A stretch of 11,703 nt of DNA from Desulfocapsa sp. (GTDB lineage Bacteria > Desulfobacterota > Desulfobulbia > Desulfobulbales > Desulfocapsaceae). Below the pieces are notes generated by a model that saw only the letters and a list, made by a program, of their open reading frames with translations, ran no database searches and was not told the origin of the DNA. Positions 1-6,038 of this stretch are shown here, piece by piece. The stretch is taken from positions 1-11,703 of the forward strand of contig DYDK01000031.1 in assembly GCA_020717935.1 (NCBI GenBank). The letters run 5' to 3'. The position numbers and the translations under genes are program-made. How positions within the stretch are numbered: position 1 is the first letter of the stretch; each line of letters opens with the position of its first letter.

Positions 1-16
1 AATGTACCTGAATTGC

Positions 17-178
17 GACCAGATTTGGGTTAGATTTGGCTGTGCCGATTGAACAGGTAAGCGAGCACAGCGAGACTCCGAAACCGCAGGCATAATTGTG
101 TTATGTCGAGGATTTCGGAGTCTCGCAAGCTCGCTTACCTGTGATTGAGGCACAGCCAAAGATGGCCCAAAGATGGGA
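17..178 (+). repeat. Long imperfect inverted repeat / structured RNA or ssDNA hairpin candidate
   Basis: The arm at 19-83 pairs with the arm at 113-176 in about 52 base pairs. The stems are 70-83/113-126, 53-66/129-142, 35-46/149-160, 24-32/163-171 and 19-21/174-176. Two pairs (30/165 and 31/164) are G-U on the plus strand. The interruptions are tandem GA opposite GA (33-34/161-162, 22-23/172-173, possibly 17-18/177-178), GATTGA opposite GATTGA (47-52/143-148), and one asymmetric loop (67-69/127-128). The apex (84-112) contains a small stem, CATAA/TTATG (91-95/101-105). No coding gene covers it, and it lies beyond the 3' end of cinA on the opposite strand. Tandem G-A and G-U pairs are stable only on the plus strand, so I infer a plus-strand RNA or single-stranded DNA structure. 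It could also be a MITE or REP-like element. Neither flank has the U-tract of a terminator. Confidence 0.7.
156..176. repeat. Two tandem copies of a 10-mer
   Basis: CCAAAGATGG occurs at 156-165 and again at 167-176, separated by one base. Both copies lie in the outer right arm of the long hairpin. They pair with the two related AGATTTGG segments of the left arm, so the direct repeat is probably part of the same element. Confidence 0.6.
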
Positions 179-214
179 AGCAAGATGGTATATTGGTAAT
201 TTCCGAGTCCCTAA

Positions 215-1462
215 TTATTCAGCCTTCAACTGTAGCAGGTATCTCCTGATCAGGTCAAGGGCTGTTTTGGCGGTAATTTCTTGAATCTGTTGACGGTTGC
301 CGATGAAAGAAAAATGATGGGTCTCTCTCTTTTCTTTGGTGGAGAGACTGATAAAGACGGTGCCCACGGGTTTGTCGACAGTGCCCCCCTCCGGGCCGGC
401 GATGCCGGTCACGGCGATGGTGATATTGGCCTTGCTGATTCGGCGGACACCCTCGGCCATTGCCTCTGCCACTTTCTCACTGACAGCGCCGTGCTGTGCC
501 AGCATCTCCTCGCTGACACCGAGAATGGCCGTCTTCATACTGTTGGCGTAGGCGGTGACCCCGCCCAGAAAGTAATTGGAGCTGCCGGCAATTTGGGTCA
601 ATAGCTGGCCAATCAAGCCACCGGTGCAGGATTCGGCCGTGGCGACCTGGAGCCGCGCGGCCTGGAGCAGGCGGCCAGTGGCGGCGGCCAGACTGTCCTG
701 ATCATATCCATAAATAACGAGGTCCAGAGCCTGTTCAATCGCCTGGCAGGCTGCGGCAAAGAGTGGCAGTGGATTCTTTTCCGACGATGCCCGAAGAATC
801 AGGCTGAGATGGACTTCCGGGAATACCGGATAGTAGCCGATCATGATGTCAGGCGACAACTTCAGAGAGCTGACCAGCCGGTTGATGGCGGCCTCTTCCA
901 TGCCGAAAATTTTATACAGCCGCTGACAGGTGATGAGGGCTTGTCCCTGACTCCAGGCCGCTAAACGGGGGATGACCTGTTCGACCAGGAGGGTCTTCAT
1001 CTGGGAAGGCACCCCCGGGAGAAAGAAGACGGGTTTGTGGTCGTGGATGAGCAGGTAGCCCGACATCCTGGACTCCAGGGTCAGGGCCTCGGCCCCCTGG
1101 GGCAGCCAGGCCAGTTTTTCCAAGGGATTCATGGGCGGGGCGGCAATAGAGTCCAGATGATTGCGGATCTGGGTGAGCAGTTCAAGGTTGGGAATGGTGG
1201 GGCGATGGAGGGCCCTGGCGGCTGCCTCGGTAGTAAGATCGTCATCGGTTGCCCCTAATCCGCCGGTAACAATGACAAAATCAACGCGACTGATGGCCCG
1301 TTTCAGGGCTTCACCAATAAGAACGGGGGAGTCGCCTATGGTGTGCATGGACTGGATTTCATAGCCCGCCGCAAAGAGGTGGAGAGCAGCGAACGAACTG
1401 GTGCTGTTGGCGATGCGGCCCGAGGTCAACTCGTTGCCGATGGCGATAATCTCACCCTGCAT
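215..1462 (-). CDS. cinA: CinA: competence/damage-inducible protein, NMN amidohydrolase family
   Basis: This is a 415-residue protein with the standard two-domain CinA layout and length. The N-terminal MoCF-type domain (about 1-170) shows GNELTSGR at residues 9-16 and the TGGLGATDDDLT motif. The C-terminal PncC-type amidase domain (about 260-410) shows ESCTGG at 277-282, GAVSE and TGIAGPEGG. Family members hydrolyse ADP-ribose and/or deamidate nicotinamide mononucleotide in pyridine-nucleotide recycling. Which activity this one has cannot be read from the sequence. The ATG at 1462 lies inside the last codons of mtaB (11-nt overlap), which suggests translational coupling as the third gene of mnmA-mtaB-cinA. 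The Shine-Dalgarno is weak (GAG about 7 nt upstream), in keeping with coupling. No frameshift is visible. The reading ends in ordinary CinA sequence just before the noncoding left edge. Confidence 0.95.
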   Translation of the reverse strand: MQGEIIAIGNELTSGRIANSTSSFAALHLFAAGYEIQSMHTIGDSPVLIGEALKRAISRVDFVIVTGGLGATDDDLTTEAAARALHRPTIPNLELLTQIRNHLDSIAAPPMNPLEKLAWLPQGAEALTLESRMSGYLLIHDHKPVFFLPGVPSQMKTLLVEQVIPRLAAWSQGQALITCQRLYKIFGMEEAAINRLVSSLKLSPDIMIGYYPVFPEVHLSLILRASSEKNPLPLFAAACQAIEQALDLVIYGYDQDSLAAATGRLLQAARLQVATAESCTGGLIGQLLTQIAGSSNYFLGGVTAYANSMKTAILGVSEEMLAQHGAVSEKVAEAMAEGVRRISKANITIAVTGIAGPEGGTVDKPVGTVFISLSTKEKRETHHFSFIGNRQQIQEITAKTALDLIRRYLLQLKAE

Positions 1463-2804
1463 GGTTGTTCTCGATCAAGGTGCCAGCAATCTGAGGGATG
1501 GGTGTCGTCGCTGTTCCCTCTGAACAGGCAGTAATGATCACCGGCACGATGGTGTTCATTACTGAACGGGGGCCGGAAAAGCTGAGTGGAATATAATTAT
1601 CCGTAAAGCCTTTGAGTTTGCCGTTGACATCTCGTTTATGCTCAACCAGTACCGGTCGGGAGGTGCCCAGATATTTCTGATAAAAGTCTCTCTTTTTTTC
1701 GGCATCCATCTGGCGCAGGCGGGCCACTCTGGTGTCCTTAACGCCCTGCGGAACTTGATGGTCAAAGGAGGCGGCCAGGGTGCCTGGTCGCTGGGAATAG
1801 GGAAAGACATGGAGATAGGAACAGTCAAGCTCTTGTATCAGGGCACAGGTGTTGGCAAAATGATGATCGGTTTCCCCGGGAAACCCCACCAGAACATCAA
1901 TCCCAATGGCGGCATCCGGCAGGTGCTGGCGACATTGAGCGATGGTCGTGCGGAACTGGGAGGCGGTATAGCCTCGTTTCATGCGGGCCAGAATGGTGTC
2001 ATCACCACTTTGCAGAGAAATATGGAGATGGGGCATGAAATTCTCCTGTTGGGCCATAAGGGCCAGGAGCTCATCGCTGATTTCCATCGGCTCGATGGAA
2101 CTGAGGCGAAAACGAATGTCGGGATGGGCTAGGCAGAGCTGGCGCATGAGGTGTACGCAATCATTCTTTTTATGGGAAGTGGCGGGCAAATCCTTGCCAT
2201 ATTGTCCCACATGGATGCCGGTTACCACAATCTCCCAATGCCCCTCGGCGGCAAAGATGGCCGCCTGCTCCAGAACTTCCGGCAGGGGCAGACTGCGGCT
2301 GGGACCGCGGGTATAGGGAATAATGCAGTACGAACAGAAGTTATTGCAGCCATCCTGAACCCGAAGAGTGGCCCGGGTGCGATTGCAGAATCGTCGGACT
2401 GGCAGACGGCAGATCTCTTTTTTCTGGGAGATCCGGTCCATGAGCATAGTCAAATCGCAAGGAGTCTCACACAGGGCGGCCTCCACCAGGCGATCCTTGT
2501 TGCCGTTGCCGACAATGCACAGGGGCTTGTTGATCATGGTTACCAAATCCTGGGCCGCCAGTTGCGAATAGCAGCCGGTGATGACGATTTTTGCCTCGGG
2601 ATGTTTTCGCATGAGCTGTCGCACGGCGTGCCGCGACTGGGTTCCGGCCTTGGCCGTGACGGCACAGGTGTTGATGACAATAATATCCGCCCTCTCTTTT
2701 CCCTGGGCCATAATGCATCCAGCCCTCTCAAAACCGGTTTGGAAGGCGGCGGATTCATATTGATTGACCTTGCAGCCCAGGGTGGTAATTGCTATTTTTT
2801 TCAT
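1452..2804 (-). CDS. mtaB: MtaB-type tRNA (t6A37) methylthiotransferase, radical SAM
   Basis: The 450-residue protein is expected to convert t6A37 to ms2t6A37 in ANN-decoding tRNAs, using two 4Fe-4S clusters and SAM. The UPF0004 N-terminal domain has the three cluster cysteines C11, C47 and C78, each in its usual setting (TLGCKVNQYES, NTCAVT, TGCYSQ). The radical SAM cluster is C153/C157/C160 in DGCNNFCSYC, followed by IPYTRGPSRS. A TRAM-like RNA-binding tail occupies about 385-445. TLGCKVNQ and the overall length point to MtaB rather than MiaB or RimO. The start follows mnmA by 27 nt with no strong Shine-Dalgarno. The 3' end overlaps cinA, so the two are probably one transcript with mnmA. 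Confidence 0.93.
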   Translation of the reverse strand: MKKIAITTLGCKVNQYESAAFQTGFERAGCIMAQGKERADIIVINTCAVTAKAGTQSRHAVRQLMRKHPEAKIVITGCYSQLAAQDLVTMINKPLCIVGNGNKDRLVEAALCETPCDLTMLMDRISQKKEICRLPVRRFCNRTRATLRVQDGCNNFCSYCIIPYTRGPSRSLPLPEVLEQAAIFAAEGHWEIVVTGIHVGQYGKDLPATSHKKNDCVHLMRQLCLAHPDIRFRLSSIEPMEISDELLALMAQQENFMPHLHISLQSGDDTILARMKRGYTASQFRTTIAQCRQHLPDAAIGIDVLVGFPGETDHHFANTCALIQELDCSYLHVFPYSQRPGTLAASFDHQVPQGVKDTRVARLRQMDAEKKRDFYQKYLGTSRPVLVEHKRDVNGKLKGFTDNYIPLSFSGPRSVMNTIVPVIITACSEGTATTPIPQIAGTLIENNHAG

Positions 2805-2831
2805 ATTTTTTGAATGTCCATCATCAAGGTC

Positions 2832-3893
2832 TCATTCTATCTCGCCGCAGCCGACAACTTGGTTATGGTCATAGATGACGGCAAACTGGCCAGGAGTAAT
2901 GGCTCGTTGTCGAGTGTCAAACAGGATTTCCCAGCGGTGCTCATTGATCTGTTTGAGCCAGGCTGCGGCTCCCTGATGTCGGTAACGGATTTTTACCTGA
3001 TAACCCATCCTCGTATCCGGGGTTTGTCCGCCAAGCCAATGCGGGTGGTGCATACGAAATCGGTCGCCAGACAGATCTTCTTCTTTGCCGACAATAACAT
3101 TTCTGGTTTGCGGGTCAAGTCCGATGACGAACCAGGGCGTGGCATCGGCAAGCCCCAGGCCCCGTCGCTGGCCGATTGTATAATGAAAGAGCCCACGGTG
3201 GGCACCCAGTTTGCGACCGTCGCTGCTGACAATGGCCCCGTTCTGTTCGACCTGCGGAATTCGGTCACTCAAGAATTGTCCGACCGTGGTGGATTCCAGA
3301 AAACAGATATCCTGGCTCTCCTGTCCACGAAAACCAGTCAATCCGTATTCTTCAACAATGCGATAGGCCTCTTCTTTGTGTATTTCACCCAGAGGAAAAA
3401 GACAATGACGAAGCTGCTGCTGAGCAAGGCGAGCCAGAAAATAGGATTGATCTTTCACGGCATCATGACCTTTGCACAGATGACAAATGTCACCGTTGTG
3501 CTCAATACGGGCATAATGACCAGTCGCCATAGCCTCCATGCCGTGGGCCAGAACAGCCTCCATGAACAGGCCGAACTTGATGGCTGGATTGCAGATCATG
3601 CAGGGATTGGGCGTGCGTCCCTGCTGATAGCCGCTGGTAAAATAATCGAGGATGATTTCGGCAAAAGGACGGCTGAGGTCAATGACCTGCAAACTGATTC
3701 CCAGATGCTGGGCAATGGTCCGGGCCTTGTGTTCCTGCCCGAGGACATCGGAAGGAGTCAAACGCATGAAAAAACCATGGACTTCATAGTCTTGCCGGAG
3801 AAGCAGAGCACAGGCGGTGGAATCTACCCCGCCGCTCATGGCGATGCCGATCTTTTTTTTCTTGGGTGTCATCCTTGTTGCTTGCATTCCCAT
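2832..3893 (-). CDS. mnmA: MnmA: tRNA-specific 2-thiouridylase
   Basis: MnmA adds sulfur to U34 of tRNA-Lys, -Glu and -Gln, using ATP and sulfur relayed from a cysteine desulfurase. The 353-residue protein has the PP-loop SGGVDS at 20-25. The catalytic pair is C98 in NPCMICN and C197 in SQDICF, and the tRNA-binding KDQSYFL motif is present (147-153). All key residues are intact. Three in-frame ATGs lie close together (3893, 3887, 3872). The third gives a protein starting MTPKKKKIGIAMSGG, close to the usual family start, and would leave a longer leader behind the putative -10 box at 3914-3919, so the true start may be 3872. This is the first gene of the mnmA-mtaB-cinA unit and is divergent from the U32 gene across 108 nt. 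Confidence 0.95.
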   Translation of the reverse strand: MGMQATRMTPKKKKIGIAMSGGVDSTACALLLRQDYEVHGFFMRLTPSDVLGQEHKARTIAQHLGISLQVIDLSRPFAEIILDYFTSGYQQGRTPNPCMICNPAIKFGLFMEAVLAHGMEAMATGHYARIEHNGDICHLCKGHDAVKDQSYFLARLAQQQLRHCLFPLGEIHKEEAYRIVEEYGLTGFRGQESQDICFLESTTVGQFLSDRIPQVEQNGAIVSSDGRKLGAHRGLFHYTIGQRRGLGLADATPWFVIGLDPQTRNVIVGKEEDLSGDRFRMHHPHWLGGQTPDTRMGYQVKIRYRHQGAAAWLKQINEHRWEILFDTRQRAITPGQFAVIYDHNQVVGCGEIE

Positions 3894-3913
3894 TCTGTGT
3901 ACAGTAAGTCGTA

Positions 3914-3919
3914 ATTATA
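3914..3919 (-). promoter_or_regulatory. Candidate -10 box for mnmA-mtaB-cinA
   Basis: Read on the minus strand this is a perfect TATAAT, about 20 nt upstream of the first mnmA ATG. The -35 position is a poor match, so the box is only suggestive. Initiation here would leave a leader of about 13 nt to the ATG at 3893, or about 34 nt to the ATG at 3872. Confidence 0.35.
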
Positions 3920-4001
3920 TCTTGTTGGCACTCAGGCACATCATTATTTCCCGAGTTCCTTATCTTCTCGCTCGACCCCCACAGGGAAATACTACTTTAC
4001 T

Positions 4002-5333
4002 ATGAATTCGTCGTCATATAAAAAACAAACCTCCGATTCTCTTTCATTCACTGCCATTGAAGAAAAAACCGGCGATGTGGGAAAGGGCAGGACGCTGGTT
4101 AAACCAGTGATCCCCGAACTGCTGGCTCCGGCAGGAAGCTATGAAAAACTGGTGACTGCCATTCATTACGGGGCTGATGCGGTTTACCTTGGCGGCCAGC
4201 AGTTCAGTCTGCGGGCCAAGGCTGGAAATTTCAGTCCCGAGACCATGGCCGATGCGGTCAGCTATGCCCATGCCCGTGGGGTCAGGGTCTTTGTGACCAT
4301 CAACATCCTGGCCCATAATCAGGATCTTGACGGACTGGATACCTACCTTTTGTCCTTACGGCACCTCTCGGTGGATGGCCTGATTATTGCTGATCCCGGA
4401 ATCCTCATGCGGGCCCGCCAACTGGTGCCACAGTTGGCCGTGCATCTTTCCACCCAGGCTAATGTCACCAATTATGCGGCGGCATCCTTCTGGTTGTCGC
4501 AAGGGGTCTCTCGGCTCAATCTGGCCCGTGAGCTGTCGCTTGCTGAGATTGCCGAGATCAGAGAGCGGGTGGCGGGTGAGCTGGAGATTTTTGTGCACGG
4601 GGCTTTGTGCATCTCCTATTCCGGTCGCTGTATGCTCTCCAATTACCTGACTGGACGAGATGCCAATCAGGGAAATTGCGCCCATCCCTGCCGCTACAGC
4701 TATGCCTTAACTGAAGAAAAACGGCCTGGTCAGTATTTTCCGGTGGAGGAGGACGAGCGGGGCACCTATATCTTTAATTCTAAAGATCTGTGCCTGTTGG
4801 AGCGATTGCCCGAGCTGGTGGCGGCAGGAGTCAATTCCCTGAAGATTGAAGGACGGATGAAGTCCATTTTTTATGTGGGGGGAGTGATGCGTATCTATCG
4901 GGCGGCCCTGGATTATCTGGCAGCTCTTCCCGCTGAGGTCTGGCAGGAGCCAGCGGCCATCGTCCTGCCCCCTGTCTTTATGGAAGAGATTGCCAAAACC
5001 GGCACTCGTGGCGGCACCGAGAATTTTTTCGATGGTCGGCCTGGCCAGAACGAGATGATCTATCACAGCTCTCGTGTCGAACAGACGACCCTGCCGGTGG
5101 CGGTGATCAAAGTTGCTGGAAAAGAGCCGCTGGTGGAGATAAGGAATGTGCTGATGGTCGGGGAGCTCATTGAGTATATGTTCCCTGGCATAGAGGTGAT
5201 TCCGCTTACAGTCATGGCCATGCACACCGAAAAAGGGGAACAGATCCTTCGGGCCAATCCGGGAAACCGGGTGTTTTTGAGCACCGAGCCACCCTTGTCT
5301 CGGGGCATCGAAAATGGTATCCTGCGAAGGTAG
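4002..5333 (+). CDS. Peptidase U32 family protein, TrhP/RlhA-like RNA hydroxylation factor
   Basis: The 443-residue protein begins its conserved part at PELLAPAGSYEKL and HYGADAVYLGG (about residues 38-65). It carries the U32 signature with four conserved cysteines, C203 (HGALC), C210 (GRC), C226 and C230 (CAHPC), then NSKDLCLLERLPEL and LKIEGRMKS. A C-terminal domain follows. Despite the peptidase name, characterised relatives (E. coli YegQ/TrhP, RlhA; Bacillus TrhP1/TrhP2) act in RNA hydroxylation. TrhP makes 5-hydroxyuridine at tRNA U34, using prephenate-derived chemistry. The divergent mnmA, which modifies the same nucleotide, fits a TrhP-like role, but an RlhA-like or unrelated role cannot be excluded. 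The N-terminus has about 36 extra residues before the conserved core. The ATG at 4002 has AGGGAA 13 nt upstream, and an internal GTG start is possible. Confidence 0.9.
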   Translation: MNSSSYKKQTSDSLSFTAIEEKTGDVGKGRTLVKPVIPELLAPAGSYEKLVTAIHYGADAVYLGGQQFSLRAKAGNFSPETMADAVSYAHARGVRVFVTINILAHNQDLDGLDTYLLSLRHLSVDGLIIADPGILMRARQLVPQLAVHLSTQANVTNYAAASFWLSQGVSRLNLARELSLAEIAEIRERVAGELEIFVHGALCISYSGRCMLSNYLTGRDANQGNCAHPCRYSYALTEEKRPGQYFPVEEDERGTYIFNSKDLCLLERLPELVAAGVNSLKIEGRMKSIFYVGGVMRIYRAALDYLAALPAEVWQEPAAIVLPPVFMEEIAKTGTRGGTENFFDGRPGQNEMIYHSSRVEQTTLPVAVIKVAGKEPLVEIRNVLMVGELIEYMFPGIEVIPLTVMAMHTEKGEQILRANPGNRVFLSTEPPLSRGIENGILRR

Positions 5334-5381
5334 GAAACAGGTGACAGTTTTTTAGAAACATTCTGGAACATTGATACTGTC

Positions 5382-5404
5382 GTTTGAGTCGCTTGGACTC
5401 AAGC
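5382..5404 (+). other. mRNA hairpin between the U32 and thioredoxin genes
   Basis: GTTTGAGTC (5382-5390) pairs with GACTCAAGC (5396-5404) around the loop GCTTG, including one G-U pair on the plus strand. No U-tract follows, so it is not a canonical intrinsic terminator. It may be a processing or stabilising stem, or a partial terminator. The reading frame entering from a TTG at 5384 is not used as a start. Confidence 0.5.
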
Positions 5405-5433
5405 ATATCCAATCAACTATGGAAATGTCTTTT

Positions 5434-5447
5434 TGAGAGAACTCTCA
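5434..5447 (+). promoter_or_regulatory. Short hairpin covering the thioredoxin ribosome binding site
   Basis: TGAGA (5434-5438) pairs with TCTCA (5443-5447) around GAAC. The purine-rich GAGAGA that serves as the Shine-Dalgarno for the ATG at 5450 lies inside this stem. The stem is only 5 bp, so occlusion would be mild. Confidence 0.35.
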
Positions 5448-5449
5448 TT

Positions 5450-5902
5450 ATGAATATTTATATTGTTTCCTGTCCATCTTGCTTCAGAAAAAACCGTATT
5501 CCCGCTGACCGTCAACATCTGCGCCCTCAATGCGGCAAGTGTGGGGCAGCGTTGGATCTTCGGGGAAGTGTCCAGCCCATTGAACTGGAGGATCATGAAT
5601 TCCATACCTTTATCGGTCACGCCACTCTGCCGGTGATGGTTGACTTTTATTCCCCGACCTGTGGCCCCTGCAAGGCCCTGGCCCCTCTGATTCATCGCCT
5701 GAGTCGCGAATATCTGGGCCAGATCCAGATTGCCACCCTCAACACCGCCCTACATCCGGGGACGGCCGGTCATTACCAGATTCGAGGCGTTCCCACATTG
5801 CTCTTTTTCTTTCATGGTCGTTTGCTTGATCAGGTGGTGGGTGCCCCCCCGGAGTCCCAGCTTCGGCAAAAACTGGAGCAGTTGGTTCAACGCCGTGGAT
5901 AA
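5450..5902 (+). CDS. Thioredoxin 2-like protein with N-terminal zinc motif
   Basis: This is a 150-residue TrxC-type protein. An N-terminal zinc ribbon (C8, C11, C28, C31) is followed by a thioredoxin fold. The redox site is CGPC at 71-74 and the cis-proline is in GVPT (P115). It would reduce protein disulfides in the cytoplasm, recharged by thioredoxin reductase. The residue before CGPC is Thr70 where most thioredoxins have Trp (FYSPTCGPC), which could shift redox potential or substrate preference. I chose the ATG at 5450 because the zinc motif starts right after it and a GAGAGA site lies about 10 nt upstream. The longer frame from the TTG at 5384 adds 22 unconserved residues. It lies 116 nt after the U32 gene on the same strand and converges on the cysK-cysS-like fusion. 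Confidence 0.92.
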   Translation: MNIYIVSCPSCFRKNRIPADRQHLRPQCGKCGAALDLRGSVQPIELEDHEFHTFIGHATLPVMVDFYSPTCGPCKALAPLIHRLSREYLGQIQIATLNTALHPGTAGHYQIRGVPTLLFFFHGRLLDQVVGAPPESQLRQKLEQLVQRRG

Positions 5903-5926
5903 TACCTGAGCCGGAATGTATTCCCT

Positions 5927-6032
5927 TTCTCAACCAAGCGTGAACATTGTCGGCTCACGCTGTGCGACTCCTCGCTCCTTGTACTGTTTCGTAGTTGCTC
6001 GCTTGCCTTTGCGTTCCCATCTTGATTGAGAA
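5927..6032 (-). repeat. Second structured/palindromic element in the convergent 3' intergenic region
   Basis: The gap 5903-6038 separates two convergent genes. Its ends pair: 5927-5938 with 6021-6032, where the only non-Watson-Crick position becomes G-U if read on the minus strand. Inside is a hairpin, AGCGTGA (5937-5943) with TCACGCT (5955-5961), and on the minus strand a small GCGA/TCGC stem. The minus-strand reading makes this the 3' untranslated end of the fusion-gene mRNA. No U-tract is present, so it is not a classical terminator. It shares the 12-mer GGYAAGCGAGCA (minus strand, 5996-6007) with the left-edge hairpin (plus strand, 56-67), so the two may belong to one repeat family. Confidence 0.45.
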
Positions 6033-6038
6033 GTGGAA

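Noticed and set aside
29..35. GTTAGAT resembling an integron attC R' box next to the palindrome
   Set aside because: The orientation is wrong for attC (the GTT box should be at the 3' end), no matching RYYYAAC partner exists, and no integrase or cassette gene is present.
156..176. Tandem 10-mers considered as a CRISPR remnant
   Set aside because: There are only two copies, with a 1-nt spacer and no further repeats. They are explained as part of the hairpin arm.
96..284. 62-codon plus-strand frame at the left edge
   Set aside because: It starts inside the hairpin loop and runs antisense into the end of cinA. There is no ribosome binding site and no recognisable product.
2814..3914. 366-codon open frame on the plus strand opposite mnmA
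   Set aside because: The minus strand encodes a complete MnmA with all catalytic residues. The antisense translation shows no recognisable domain and is a shadow of the codon bias.
5334..5356. T-run after the U32 stop codon as a terminator
   Set aside because: No G+C-rich stem precedes the T-run.
5384..5449. TTG start extending the thioredoxin by 22 residues
   Set aside because: The extension is unconserved, begins in the arm of a hairpin and lacks a Shine-Dalgarno. The ATG at 5450 directly precedes the zinc motif.
5912..5930. GGAATGTATTCC followed by a T-rich stretch as a thioredoxin terminator
   Set aside because: The stem is only 4-5 bp and A+T-rich with a minimal loop, and the T-tract is interrupted.
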